Notes: generated by a model not told the origin, from the sequence alone. A stretch of 22,633 nt of DNA from an uncultured Christensenella sp. (GCA_910578145.1 CAJTPJ010000018.1:1-22633); one strand, 5' to 3'; positions 14,091 through 21,154 are shown, numbered from the stretch's first letter. Numbers and translations are program-made.

Positions 14091-15398
14091 ATGAAAGAGA
14101 AATACGACGTTATTATAGTCGGCTCGGGCGTGGCGGGGCTTAACTGCGCGCTTAACCTGCCCGACGACAAAAAAATACTTATAATCTGCAAGGGCGACCC
14201 CGAGGAAAGCGACAGCTATCTTGCGCAGGGCGGCATATGCTGTATGCAGGGCGAAGAAGATTTTGAAAGCTATTATTCGGATACTATGCGCGCGGGGCAT
14301 ATGGAAAACGACCCCGCCGCAGTTGAAAAAATGATTAAATGCTCGCCTGCAGTTATAAGCGGATTGGTAGCCCGCGGCGTGGATTTTGCGCGGGAAGCCG
14401 ACGGCAGACTTGCCGTCACCCGCGAAGGCGGACATTCTAAAAACCGCATTTGTTTCCACAAGGATTGCACGGGCAGGGAAATAACTTCTAAACTTTCCGC
14501 TTGCGTTGCCGCGCTTAAAAACGTGGAACTTAGCCCCTTTACAACTATGCTCGATATTATCGTAAGCAACGACGAATGTCGCGGCATAGTAGCGTTGGAC
14601 AACGAAAGCGGAAATATCAAAAAGGTATACGCCGACTATACCGTGCTTGCTACCGGCGGCGTTGGCGGGGTTTTCGACCACTCTACCAACTTCCGCCTTT
14701 TAACGGGCGACGGCGTTGCAGTTTGTATGAAGCACGGCGTGGCGGTTGAAAATATCGACTATATACAAATTCACCCCACCACTCTTTATACGCAACGCAA
14801 GGGCGAGCGCAGTTTTCTTATTTCCGAATCCGTACGCGGCGAAGGCGCGGTGCTTCTTGATAAAAACTTTAAAAGGTTTACCGACGAATTGCAGCCGCGC
14901 GACGTGGTCACCGCAGAAATTTTAAAAACTATGAAACGCGACGGCGCCGCCCACGTTTGGCTGGATATGCGCCCCGTTCCTGCGGAAGAGCTTAAAAGTC
15001 ATTTCCCCGGTATTGTGGAAAGATGTGCGAGAGAAGGTTACGACGTGTTTTCCCAGCCCGTGCCCGTCGTGCCCGCGCAACACTATTTTATGGGCGGAGT
15101 TAAAAGCGATTTAAACGGCAAAACTTCTATGCCACGGCTGTACGCGGTGGGCGAAACCTGTTGCAACGGCGTTCACGGCGTAAACAGGCTTGCATCAAAT
15201 TCGCTTTTGGAAAGTTTGCTGTTTGCCGAGTGCGCCGCGCGCGATATAGCGGCTAATTACAGTGCGACGGGCGAATTACCCCCCGAATATGCCGCAAATA
15301 CCGACTATTCCAACCCCGAAAAGTTATTGGAAGAATATAAAAATTTATTGCTTAACGCAATTAAGGAGGCAAAAAATGCAAGACCCCGTAACACTTAA
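14091..15398 (+). CDS. nadB: L-aspartate oxidase NadB
   Basis: A 435-residue flavoprotein that oxidises L-aspartate to iminoaspartate, the first step of de novo NAD synthesis. The FAD-binding motif GSGVAGLNCA starts at residue 11. LAQGGICC (~44-51), HPTTLY, RGEGAVL, HYFMGGV and GVHGVNRLASNSLLE are the family signatures of the fumarate reductase/aspartate oxidase flavoprotein group. Length is slightly under that of many NadB proteins (about 500), as in other Bacillota forms. ATG 14091 is preferred to TTG 14088; neither has a ribosome site, and the promoter indicates a leaderless mRNA. The 3' end overlaps nadC by 23 nt. No nadA (quinolinate synthase) lies in the window, though the pathway needs it. 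Confidence 0.95.
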   Translation: MKEKYDVIIVGSGVAGLNCALNLPDDKKILIICKGDPEESDSYLAQGGICCMQGEEDFESYYSDTMRAGHMENDPAAVEKMIKCSPAVISGLVARGVDFAREADGRLAVTREGGHSKNRICFHKDCTGREITSKLSACVAALKNVELSPFTTMLDIIVSNDECRGIVALDNESGNIKKVYADYTVLATGGVGGVFDHSTNFRLLTGDGVAVCMKHGVAVENIDYIQIHPTTLYTQRKGERSFLISESVRGEGAVLLDKNFKRFTDELQPRDVVTAEILKTMKRDGAAHVWLDMRPVPAEELKSHFPGIVERCAREGYDVFSQPVPVVPAQHYFMGGVKSDLNGKTSMPRLYAVGETCCNGVHGVNRLASNSLLESLLFAECAARDIAANYSATGELPPEYAANTDYSNPEKLLEEYKNLLLNAIKEAKNARPRNT

Positions 15399-16230
15399 AC
15401 TCAGCGCCGACGAACTGATTAAAATGGCGCTTAAAGAGGATATTTCCACCGAGGACGTTTCCACTAACGCGGTTATGAAAGAGTATAAAAAAGGCGCCGT
15501 ACAGCTTATATGCAAGCAAGACGGCGTTATTTGCGGGCTTGAAGTTTTTGCGCGAGTTTTTAAAATTTTAGATGAAAACACGCAGATAAACTTTTACGTT
15601 AAGGACGGCGATAAAGTAGCTAAGTCCCAACATATAGCCGATTTAACGGGGGATATCCGCATTTTGTTGCAGGGCGAAAGAACGGCTTTAAACTTTTTAC
15701 AGCGTATGAGCGGAATTGCCACTTACACCGCCGAAGTTGCGGCGTTGCTTAAAGACAGCGGCACTAAACTTTTGGACACCCGCAAAACTACCCCCAATAT
15801 GCGCATATTCGAGAAATACGCCGTACGCTGCGGCGGAGGCAACAACCACCGCTACAACCTTTCTGACGGGGTTATGTTAAAGGATAACCACATAGGCGCG
15901 GCGGGCGGAATTGCAAACGCAGTTAAAGCCGCCAAAGAATATTCTTCGTTCGTAAGAAAAATTGAAGTTGAAGTGGAAACTCTGGAACAGTGCAAAGAAG
16001 CCGTAGAAGCGGGCGCGGATATTATTATGCTGGACAATATGTCCGTGGAAAATATGAAAAAGGCGGTTGCGCTTATCGGCGGGCGGGCGCTTACCGAGTG
16101 TAGCGGCAACGTCACGCGCGAGAATATCAAAAATATAATTTCCACGGGCGTGGACTACGTTTCAAGCGGCGCGCTCACCCATTCGGCGCCTATACTCGAT
16201 TTGTCTTTAAAAAACCTTCGCGCGCTTTAA
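15376..16230 (+). CDS. nadC: Nicotinate-nucleotide pyrophosphorylase (quinolinate phosphoribosyltransferase) NadC
   Basis: A 284-residue enzyme that joins quinolinate and PRPP to give nicotinate mononucleotide. Family motifs are ERTALNFLQRMSGIAT, DTRKTTPNMR, KYAVRCGGGNNHRYNLSD, MLKDNH, EVEVETLEQ and the C-terminal SSGALTHSAP. The length equals the family norm. The start at 15376 has a full AAGGAGG site 6 nt upstream, inside the nadB 3' end. Overlap with nadB implies coupled translation. niaR follows after 15 nt. Confidence 0.96.
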   Translation: MQDPVTLKLSADELIKMALKEDISTEDVSTNAVMKEYKKGAVQLICKQDGVICGLEVFARVFKILDENTQINFYVKDGDKVAKSQHIADLTGDIRILLQGERTALNFLQRMSGIATYTAEVAALLKDSGTKLLDTRKTTPNMRIFEKYAVRCGGGNNHRYNLSDGVMLKDNHIGAAGGIANAVKAAKEYSSFVRKIEVEVETLEQCKEAVEAGADIIMLDNMSVENMKKAVALIGGRALTECSGNVTRENIKNIISTGVDYVSSGALTHSAPILDLSLKNLRAL

Positions 16231-16245
16231 ATTAAAGGGGGAAAA

Positions 16246-16755
16246 ATGAAAGCAACCGATAGAAGAAATGAAATTTTAAGTTTTATCGGCAACTCCGACA
16301 ACCCCGTTCCTGCCGGGGTGCTTGCAGAAAAATTTGCCGTTTCAAGGCAGGTAATCGTGCAAGACGTTGCAATTTTACGCGCCAACGGCTACGACGTTAC
16401 CGCCACCAACCGAGGCTACGTTTTAAACGTTAAAATTCAGGCTTTGCGCGTGTTCAAATGCCGCCACTCGTTTGACGAAATAGTAGACGAGGGTTTGCTG
16501 GTTATCGGTGCGGGCGGCAGAATAGAGGATATCTTCGTCAACCACCGCGTTTACGGCAGAATTTCCGCGCGGCTAGATTTGCACAATAAAACCCACGTTG
16601 AAGAGCTTTACCGCTCACTTGTTTCAGGCGCGTCTAAGCCGCTTATGAGCGTTACAGACGGCTATCACTACCACACCGTTTCCGCCGACAACGAGCAGGT
16701 TTTAGACGGCATTGAAGAGCTTTTACGGCAAAAAGGGTATTTAATAGAAATATAA
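16246..16755 (+). CDS. niaR: NAD-pathway transcriptional repressor NiaR (HTH + 3H domain)
   Basis: A 169-residue regulator of the NiaR/YrxA family. Residues ~5-58 form a winged helix (HTH_11), with the recognition helix near SRQVIVQDVAILR. Residues ~66-165 form the 3H domain, with H74, E82, H141 and H143 spaced like the metal-binding residues of the known 3H structure. Proteins of this family bind nicotinic acid as co-repressor and repress NAD synthesis and niacin uptake genes. The start has AAAGGGGG 4-5 nt upstream. It is the last gene of nadB-nadC-niaR, so the operon probably represses itself through the palindrome at 14042-14069. Confidence 0.92.
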   Translation: MKATDRRNEILSFIGNSDNPVPAGVLAEKFAVSRQVIVQDVAILRANGYDVTATNRGYVLNVKIQALRVFKCRHSFDEIVDEGLLVIGAGGRIEDIFVNHRVYGRISARLDLHNKTHVEELYRSLVSGASKPLMSVTDGYHYHTVSADNEQVLDGIEELLRQKGYLIEI

Positions 16756-16792
16756 AAAACCGCCCGCTATTTTAATCCGCGGGCGGTTTTTT
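16754..16792 (+). terminator. Bidirectional terminator between niaR and pnuC
   Basis: Stem CCGCCCGC (16760-16767) with GCGGGCGG (16779-16786), 11-nt loop, A-run and T-run on both sides. It serves both convergent units. Confidence 0.92.
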
Positions 16793-17480
16793 ATTGGTTT
16801 TGAATTTTTTTTCTGCGCGACCAACTTATAAAAGTATAACTGTCGTTTAACAGGAAAATAGAAAAGCAGACCACAAGCGACAGATAGTTAAGCGATTGTG
16901 CGCACGCCAGCGACCACAGCACGATAAGCACTACGTCGTTTACGATAAATGCAAGCGCATAAACGGGCACGCGCAATATCATAAGATAAAGCGCAACGAA
17001 ACTCGTAAATACGGAAATAGTGCTAGGGATAAGGTTTGCGGTGTTAAAAGCGCGCAAAATAAAGAAAAACGCCGTGGTCACCGCCACTGCAAGCGGTATT
17101 AAAATAAAAAGATGTTTGCGGTTAAATTTGCCTATTTTCACCTCGGCAGTGCCTTTGTCGCCGGGGTGGCGCAACCAACTTATAAGCGAGGTTATAGCGC
17201 ACGGCAACTGCATACAGGTGTATATCATAAGTTCGCCGTAATAATGCGCGGTAAAAGAAACAAACGAATACAACAGACTGAAAGCTATCATAAGCATCAT
17301 TCCGAAAACGTCGCCCTTAGCCGCAAAAATAAGCGAAGTTACACCCAAAAGCGAAACCGCAAGGTTTGCGTAATCGGTGTTTCTAACGGCAAAAAATGAA
17401 ACGAGTATCGCCGTAAGCGAAAACAGCCATAGCCCCCACTCGAATTTCGTTAAGTTTTTAAAAGGATTGCGCAACTTCAT
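16791..17480 (-). CDS. pnuC: PnuC-family nicotinamide riboside/mononucleotide-type transporter
   Basis: A 229-residue membrane protein with about seven helices, a K/R-rich C-terminal end and the family features FEWGLWLFSL near the N-terminus and FISWSRRKK at the C-terminus. PnuC proteins carry nicotinamide riboside by facilitated diffusion. Relatives carry thiamine or riboflavin, so the ligand is not certain, but the adjacent nadB-nadC-niaR operon favours an NAD precursor. The start at 17480 has an AGGTG site 4 nt upstream, which can be masked by the leader RNA. It has its own consensus promoter at 17578-17606. Confidence 0.85.
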   Translation of the reverse strand: MKLRNPFKNLTKFEWGLWLFSLTAILVSFFAVRNTDYANLAVSLLGVTSLIFAAKGDVFGMMLMIAFSLLYSFVSFTAHYYGELMIYTCMQLPCAITSLISWLRHPGDKGTAEVKIGKFNRKHLFILIPLAVAVTTAFFFILRAFNTANLIPSTISVFTSFVALYLMILRVPVYALAFIVNDVVLIVLWSLACAQSLNYLSLVVCFSIFLLNDSYTFISWSRRKKIQNQ

Positions 17481-17571
17481 TTTTCACCTAAAAAAAACAC
17501 CTTTACAAGCGTCTTCTAAGACCTTACGACGCGTGTTAGGTGCAAGGACGGATTACCCGGTGGCAACCGTC
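17481..17571 (-). promoter_or_regulatory. Candidate riboswitch-like leader of pnuC
   Basis: The predicted transcript begins at about 17571 with GACGG. This pairs with CCGTC (17547-17551) and encloses TTGCC/GGTAA, a compact first hairpin. A second stem is GCGTC (17528-17532) with GACGC (17509-17513). Between them CACCTAACAC (17533-17542) is complementary to the ribosome-site region: CACCT can pair with AGGTG at 17498-17502 or with the ribosome site AGGTG at 17485-17489. This gives two exclusive folds, one masking the start of translation. I do not recognise the sequence as a known riboswitch class. The pnuC-linked NAD+-II class is one possibility by context, but I could not match its consensus. 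Confidence 0.6.
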
Positions 17572-17577
17572 TTAATA

Positions 17578-17606
17578 ATTATATAGTACGGCGAGGAAAT
17601 TGTCAA
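17578..17606 (-). promoter_or_regulatory. pnuC promoter
   Basis: Minus strand: -35 TTGACA (17601-17606), 17-bp spacer, -10 TATAAT (17578-17583), all consensus. Confidence 0.88.
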
Positions 17607-17640
17607 GCGATAAAAAAATGAAAAAACCCGTTAAAAACGC

Positions 17641-17669
17641 TTGTAATTTTTTTGGATTGTATATATAAT
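17641..17669 (+). promoter_or_regulatory. tRNA-Gln promoter
   Basis: -35 TTGTAA (17641-17646), 17-bp spacer, -10 TATAAT (17664-17669), 19 nt before the mature tRNA 5' end. Confidence 0.65.
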
Positions 17670-17688
17670 AATAAAGCAATTTAAATAT

Positions 17689-17763
17689 TGGGGCGTCGCC
17701 AAGCGGTAAGGCAACGGACTCTGACTCCGTCATTCGGGTGTTCGAATCACTTCGCCCCAGCCA
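17689..17763 (+). tRNA. tRNA-Gln (anticodon CUG)
   Basis: A 75-nt tRNA with encoded CCA. Acceptor TGGGGCG pairs with CGCCCCA, G is the discriminator, and CCA ends at 17763. The anticodon loop is CTCTGAC with anticodon CTG. The T-stem GGGTG/CACTT has two G-T pairs at its base, which is unusual but pairable. An integrase gene follows at once, pointing back at the tRNA, so its 3' end is the probable attachment site of the element to the right. Confidence 0.95.
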
Positions 17764-17764
17764 C

Positions 17765-17822
17765 AGACACTATATATTGCAAGTTTCTATTTAGAAACAC
17801 AATATATAGTGTCTTTCTTTTT
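17765..17822 (+). terminator. Terminator of tRNA-Gln
   Basis: A perfect 15-bp stem (17765-17779 with 17800-17814), capped by an inner hairpin GTTTCT/AGAAAC, then TTCTTTTTT. It starts 2 nt after the tRNA CCA. Confidence 0.85.
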
Positions 17823-17847
17823 TAACAAAAACGGCTGAATACCCCGA

Positions 17848-17892
17848 TTTGGGAGTAAATTTGGGAGTTTGCGGGGACTAATTGGGGACTAA
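17848..17892. repeat. Two pairs of short direct repeats beside the attachment site
   Basis: TTTGGGAGT occurs at 17848-17856 and 17860-17868 (12-bp step); GGGGACTAA occurs at 17873-17881 and 17884-17892 (11-bp step). They lie between the tRNA terminator and the integrase stop codon. Helically phased short repeats at this place are expected for arm-type binding sites of a tyrosine integrase; this role is inferred. Confidence 0.55.
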
Positions 17893-17897
17893 ACCCC

Positions 17898-19103
17898 TCA
17901 TTCTTCCCCGAAATCCCATTTTAAGTAATTTACTTTCTCCGCCTCGCGCAACTGAAATTCTTCCGAATAATGCGTGTAAACGGTAGTCGTAATCGTTCCA
18001 CTCAACGAATGTCCCGCCCAAATGCTTACAACTTCGCCCGAAACGCCGCTCTCTTTGCAACGACTGATAAACGTATGCCTTAACTCGTGGGAGTGGTGAT
18101 CGGGAAATAAACGCTTCATTGTCGTTTGCAACGTACTTAAGTTTACGCCCTTCGCCTTTTCGAAGTCGATATACGGCATTACTTGTTTCATCATCGGCGT
18201 AATAGGTATCTTGCGCTTCACAATGTTTCTACCCATACGCTCTTTGCTCGTTTCGCATTCGAGCCAAACGCCGTCTATTACGTTTATACTTGCAAGTTCG
18301 CTACGTCTGAGTCCTGCATACAACAGTACGAGAAAGGCGTGAGCTGTGTCTCTGTTAAGGTGTGCAAGACAATGATTGACAAGTTTCTTTTCTTCCTCGT
18401 AGGTGAACGCACAACCGCTCTTGCTCTGGTAGTTGGGTACGACAACCTTTTTCATCGGCGTGGGGATGTTGTAGTCCTCCGCAATCATATCGAAGATGCA
18501 ACGCAGTAAGAGGAATAGTTTGTGCACCGTACGCAGAACGCCTTTTTGAACGTAGGTTAAAAGGAAGTTCTGCAACATACATCTGTCTATCTCTATTGCC
18601 TTCATTTCTCCGAATGTTGGAAGAATGTCGTGATTTAATAATCGTAAGTATTCATTATAAGTTGATTGCTTTGTCGTAACCTTTTTGATGTTCAACCACT
18701 CGTCGGCGTATTCCGCGAAGGTCTTGTCCTTTTTATCGGATTTTTCGTCTTTGTGATTAAGTTTATCGATAAATTTCTGTTTGAGTTTAGTTAAATCTTT
18801 GGACGAAACCTCTATGTCTATTCCCTGTCTGTGGAATCTTGCTTCGTACACACCGTCCTTTCTTAAACGGTAATGCACTATTAAATCGTTTGCCGCAAAG
18901 ACGTTTCTAAATTGTATCGGCATCTGTGAAATCTCCTTTTTTGTAAATTTCAGCACACCCCGACGATTTTCAATTTTACTCTTTTCCGCTATCGGACTTA
19001 AACCCGCCAGCACCTGCTTGTACAATTCGTTCTGCTTTTTCATTTCTTCAAGCAACTGCCGCAAGGAATCGTCCGTCTGTAATGTGTTAGTTTGTTGTTT
19101 CAA
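17898..19103 (-). CDS. Tyrosine-type site-specific integrase
   Basis: A 401-residue recombinase. Residues ~12-35 are probably a short coiled coil, ~75-115 an arm-binding-like region with basic character, ~128-212 the SAM-like core-binding domain, and ~232-390 the catalytic domain. Catalytic residues visible: R266 in LYAGLRRSEL, H339 and R342 in HELRHTF, H365 in WAGH, and the nucleophile Y376 in VYTHY. It catalyses integration and excision, most likely at the tRNA-Gln 3' end. The start at 19103 is a TTG with an AAGGA site very close (3-4 nt); the next ATG is residue 21. The gene faces the tRNA, as usual for such elements. No excisionase gene was recognised. Confidence 0.92.
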   Translation of the reverse strand: MKQQTNTLQTDDSLRQLLEEMKKQNELYKQVLAGLSPIAEKSKIENRRGVLKFTKKEISQMPIQFRNVFAANDLIVHYRLRKDGVYEARFHRQGIDIEVSSKDLTKLKQKFIDKLNHKDEKSDKKDKTFAEYADEWLNIKKVTTKQSTYNEYLRLLNHDILPTFGEMKAIEIDRCMLQNFLLTYVQKGVLRTVHKLFLLLRCIFDMIAEDYNIPTPMKKVVVPNYQSKSGCAFTYEEEKKLVNHCLAHLNRDTAHAFLVLLYAGLRRSELASINVIDGVWLECETSKERMGRNIVKRKIPITPMMKQVMPYIDFEKAKGVNLSTLQTTMKRLFPDHHSHELRHTFISRCKESGVSGEVVSIWAGHSLSGTITTTVYTHYSEEFQLREAEKVNYLKWDFGEE

Positions 19104-19132
19104 GTATCCTTATTCGGGCAAGTTTACGGAAA

Positions 19133-19180
19133 TTATCTTACCGCGCCCTTATAGTTAAGAATACTATGTCCTCTTTTCAA
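19133..19180 (-). CDS. Possible 15-residue leader peptide before the integrase
   Basis: A TTG at 19180 follows a full AAGGAGG ribosome site at a spacing of about 9 nt and opens a 15-codon frame (MKRGHSILNYKGAVR) that ends 29 nt before the integrase start. The strong ribosome site is otherwise unexplained. It may be a leader peptide, or the remnant of a small gene such as an excisionase. No homology is claimed. Confidence 0.3.
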   Translation of the reverse strand: MKRGHSILNYKGAVR

Positions 19181-19207
19181 AACTGTTTTCCTCCTTGTTT
19201 AAAAAGA

Positions 19208-19414
19208 TTATGATTTTTTATATTGCTCTTTAAGTGCTTCCCATCCTGTATAGATGAGTTGCACTTTTCTTATGTGATTGACTTTGAGAAACTTGTTCAG
19301 CTCCTCAAAGTCCTCACGGTTCATAGAAGTTCCCCAAACGGCGTGCGCCGCCTTGCGTTCCTCCTTGTGCTTGTCCTCGTATCTCTTATCGATTTCCGAT
19401 TTCGGCGTTTTCAT
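19208..19414 (-). CDS. Small hypothetical protein of the element
   Basis: A 68-residue, very charged protein with a lysine/glutamate-rich first third (KSEIDKRYEDKHKEERKAA) and a helical second part. The start ATG at 19414 overlaps the stop of the TnpV-like gene by four bases (ATGA), with a GAGGAAG ribosome site inside the end of that gene, so it is translated together with it. I do not recognise the family. It is followed by the integrase region after about 100 nt. Confidence 0.6.
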   Translation of the reverse strand: MKTPKSEIDKRYEDKHKEERKAAHAVWGTSMNREDFEELNKFLKVNHIRKVQLIYTGWEALKEQYKKS

Positions 19415-19779
19415 ACTGCTTCCTCCGTATAAAGTATTTCTTGCAATATTTCTTCTTCGATTGCGTGTTGTAAGGCGGTAAGCCTGCGGTAATCTTCCAT
19501 AAACTCGCCAGTCCGCTTGTACAGCGGATTTTGATAGAGCTTTGCATAGAGAACATTATACATATCCTCCGCCTGCTTGTCTACGCCGTTCAGATATTCG
19601 GAAAGATTTGCTATCGTCCAATCTATTCCCTTGTCTTCGAGATACTTACGTTTGAGCGTTCCCCACTTGCCGTAAACGTGCTTCTGCGGTTTTACAAGCT
19701 CCTGATACCGCTTTACTTCGTCCACAGTCAAGCCTTCGTTGGCTTCAACTTTCGCCAACAACTCTTTGTCGCTTATCAT
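19411..19779 (-). CDS. TnpV-like transposon-encoded protein
   Basis: A 122-residue protein. The block YGKWGTLKRKYLEDKG (36-51), then NLSEYLNGVDKQAEDM (58-73) and the C-terminal AIEEEILQEILY follow the pattern of TnpV, a protein of unknown function found on Tn4451-type and related elements of Clostridia. It supports a mobile origin for this region. ATG 19779 is chosen over an upstream in-frame codon at 19842 because GGAGG lies 7 nt before it and because the promoter -10 box is at 19811-19816. It is the first gene of a two-gene unit with the 68-residue protein. Confidence 0.7.
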   Translation of the reverse strand: MISDKELLAKVEANEGLTVDEVKRYQELVKPQKHVYGKWGTLKRKYLEDKGIDWTIANLSEYLNGVDKQAEDMYNVLYAKLYQNPLYKRTGEFMEDYRRLTALQHAIEEEILQEILYTEEAV

Positions 19780-19798
19780 ACCAACACCTCCGATATTA

Positions 19799-19865
19799 AA
19801 TGTTAATACGATTATACTCGTTCTGCCGAAAAAGTCAAGCATTTTTTCAAATATTAATACGATTA
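19799..19865 (-). promoter_or_regulatory. Promoter of the TnpV-like gene flanked by two operator repeats
   Basis: Minus strand: -35 TTGACT (19833-19838), 16-bp spacer, -10 TATAAT (19811-19816). A 16-bp direct repeat TAATCGTATTAAYATT lies on both sides: 19850-19865 upstream of the -35 box and 19799-19814 over the -10 box, with one mismatch. Each contains the small palindrome TAAT-N3-ATTA. This is the usual layout of a repressor site. The ribbon-helix-helix protein encoded next door is the natural candidate binder. Confidence 0.65.
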
Positions 19866-19869
19866 AATA

Positions 19870-20328
19870 TTATTTCAGTTTTTTCATTTGCTGCAACTCG
19901 AAATCTTCAAGATATTCCGGCGTATCGCTCATTAAACCCTGCTCGTATAAATCGTTGCTTATTCCGCATTGCCTATTCAAACTGCCGATTGCGTGGTATA
20001 ACGACGATAATATCGACTTGTTTATTACTACGTTCATCACGGTTTCACGCAATAATTTTATAACGATTTCGCTTGCTTCGTCGCTCATTATTTTTGCTTT
20101 CGAATTAGGCTTAATCGGTTCGGCTTGTTCGTTAGATAACGTAATTTCTTCCTTGCCTTCCAAGCGATTGAGCATTATCGGCAATGCGATAAACAATGCG
20201 TCGTTGATGACTTTGCTGAAACTCCTGTATTCGTGGTATTCCATTATTTTGTCTATCTGTTTTAGACTTTCCGCATCCCAAATTCTTATATGCCTGTCTA
20301 TCGATTTTTCAACTTCTTTTCTTTTCAA
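19870..20328 (-). CDS. Ribbon-helix-helix-type regulator
   Basis: A 152-residue protein. Residues ~12-50 fit a ribbon-helix-helix fold: strand RHIRIWD, helix ESLKQIDKIMEYH, and helix SFSKVINDALFIAL. The remaining 100 residues are mainly helical and could serve dimerisation. Similar proteins regulate plasmid or element genes. The start is a TTG at 20328 with a perfect AGGAGG site 5-6 nt upstream. That site is also the last codons of a small upstream frame (20331-20453), so translation is probably coupled. The stop at 19870 is 5 bp from the first of two operator-like repeats that flank the next promoter. Confidence 0.6.
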   Translation of the reverse strand: MKRKEVEKSIDRHIRIWDAESLKQIDKIMEYHEYRSFSKVINDALFIALPIMLNRLEGKEEITLSNEQAEPIKPNSKAKIMSDEASEIVIKLLRETVMNVVINKSILSSLYHAIGSLNRQCGISNDLYEQGLMSDTPEYLEDFELQQMKKLK

Positions 20329-20330
20329 TT

Positions 20331-20453
20331 TTACCTCCTGTTTGACATCAGACGGAAAGCGGGTTTCCCGCTTATCCGAAGTTCGAGAGCGGCAATTTGC
20401 CCACTCTCTTTATCCTGCTTCCTTTTTTTCTTAAAATCTGCCCACTGTAACAT
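20331..20453 (-). CDS. Possible 40-residue peptide coupled to the regulator
   Basis: ATG 20453 opens a basic 40-codon frame (starts MLQWADFKKKRKQDKESG, ends FRLMSNRR). Its last codons AGG AGG TAA are the ribosome site of the following gene. No separate good ribosome site is seen before it, since GAGGG touches the ATG, and an in-frame stop lies three codons upstream. A perfect hairpin AAGCGGG-AAA-CCCGCTT (20357-20373) lies within it. Family not recognised; it may be the remnant of a longer gene. Confidence 0.4.
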   Translation of the reverse strand: MLQWADFKKKRKQDKESGQIAALELRISGKPAFRLMSNRR

Positions 20454-20753
20454 CCCTCTGTATTATGTATTTGCAACCGTTTAACGACAGCTTGCAAGTC
20501 TTTTAATTAGCACATACGCACCACCTCCTTTAAAAATGGGGACAAAAAAGCCGCTGATACTTTTAACGTAATCACCGACTTTAACCATATTTAGCAATTC
20601 GTATTTGCTCTATGGTGGTTAACCATTCTATGAAATTTTTTGTACAACAAAATTAACCCTCAACATTATCCGACTTTCACATCCTCATAGGAATCTCGGA
20701 TAACTCCGGCTGCTCGTCGCAATCTAACATACCTTGCATGCAATAATTTTTAA
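20454..20753. other. AT-rich stretch without a convincing gene
   Basis: Only tiny minus-strand frames occur: 35 codons at 20481-20588, with an internal AAAGGAGGTGG, and 20 codons at 20677-20739. Neither has a usable ribosome site before its start. A 9-bp hairpin GCAATAATT/AATTATTGC (20740-20760) covers the stop of the next gene but lacks a T-run. No clear promoter for the regulator gene was found here. Confidence 0.4.
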
Positions 20754-20966
20754 TTATTGCTTTGCTAAAAGTTTGTTGCTCCTCTTTCCAAAAATCTCGT
20801 TCCAATATTTTTGGAATACCTTAACAATGCCATCATAAAAATTGTATGACAACAAAAGCCTATCACGGCTTGCAATTTTATTGTATGCTAAAAACATCTC
20901 GCGCTCAAAATCGCAAGCTAAGGCTGGAACAGACTTTCTCCGTTCAAAAAATCTTCTGCGCTTCAT
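20754..20966 (-). CDS. Small basic hypothetical protein
   Basis: A 70-residue protein rich in Arg/Lys and aromatic residues (starts MKRRRFFERRKSVPALAC). Predicted mostly helical, with no recognised domain. ATG 20966 has an AGGGG site at 8 nt; ATG 20972, two codons upstream in frame, is too close to the same site. A consensus promoter (21041-21068) lies about 75-100 bp upstream, which is the main support that the gene is real. It may bind nucleic acid because of its charge, but this is a guess. Confidence 0.45.
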   Translation of the reverse strand: MKRRRFFERRKSVPALACDFEREMFLAYNKIASRDRLLLSYNFYDGIVKVFQKYWNEIFGKRSNKLLAKQ

Positions 20967-21040
20967 GAGCATTGCCCCTAACGCTCATTGCAGACCGCTA
21001 CCCAATTAAGGGTAAAATATGAACTATATCGTATATCCCT

Positions 21041-21094
21041 ATTATATCATAAATTATCTAAATGTCAACCGTTTGCAAACATTTGTTTGCGATA
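21041..21094 (-). promoter_or_regulatory. Promoter with upstream palindrome
   Basis: Minus strand: -35 TTGACA (21063-21068), 16-bp spacer, -10 TATAAT (21041-21046). Directly upstream of the -35 box lies a palindromic block with arms GCAAACA and TGTTTGC, 2 bp apart, next to a second overlapping palindrome GTTTGCAAAC. Together they span roughly 21070-21094 and look like an operator. The promoter reads toward the gene at 20754-20966. Confidence 0.65.
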
Positions 21095-21154
21095 TTTTTT
21101 TGTAATTTTTTGTCTTTTATATTATAAAAATGACGAAACCCTCTATTAGACAAA

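Noticed and set aside
14037..14681. A 214-codon open frame on the minus strand
   Set aside because: Antisense to nadB, which is unmistakable; no start signals.
19739..20434. A 231-codon open frame on the plus strand
   Set aside because: It lies opposite the TnpV-like and RHH genes, which have proper starts and ribosome sites; the composition is that of a reverse-strand shadow.
20481..20588. A 35-codon minus-strand frame with an internal GGAGG
   Set aside because: No ribosome site before its start; the internal GGAGG leads only to a two-codon frame (ATG TGC TAA).
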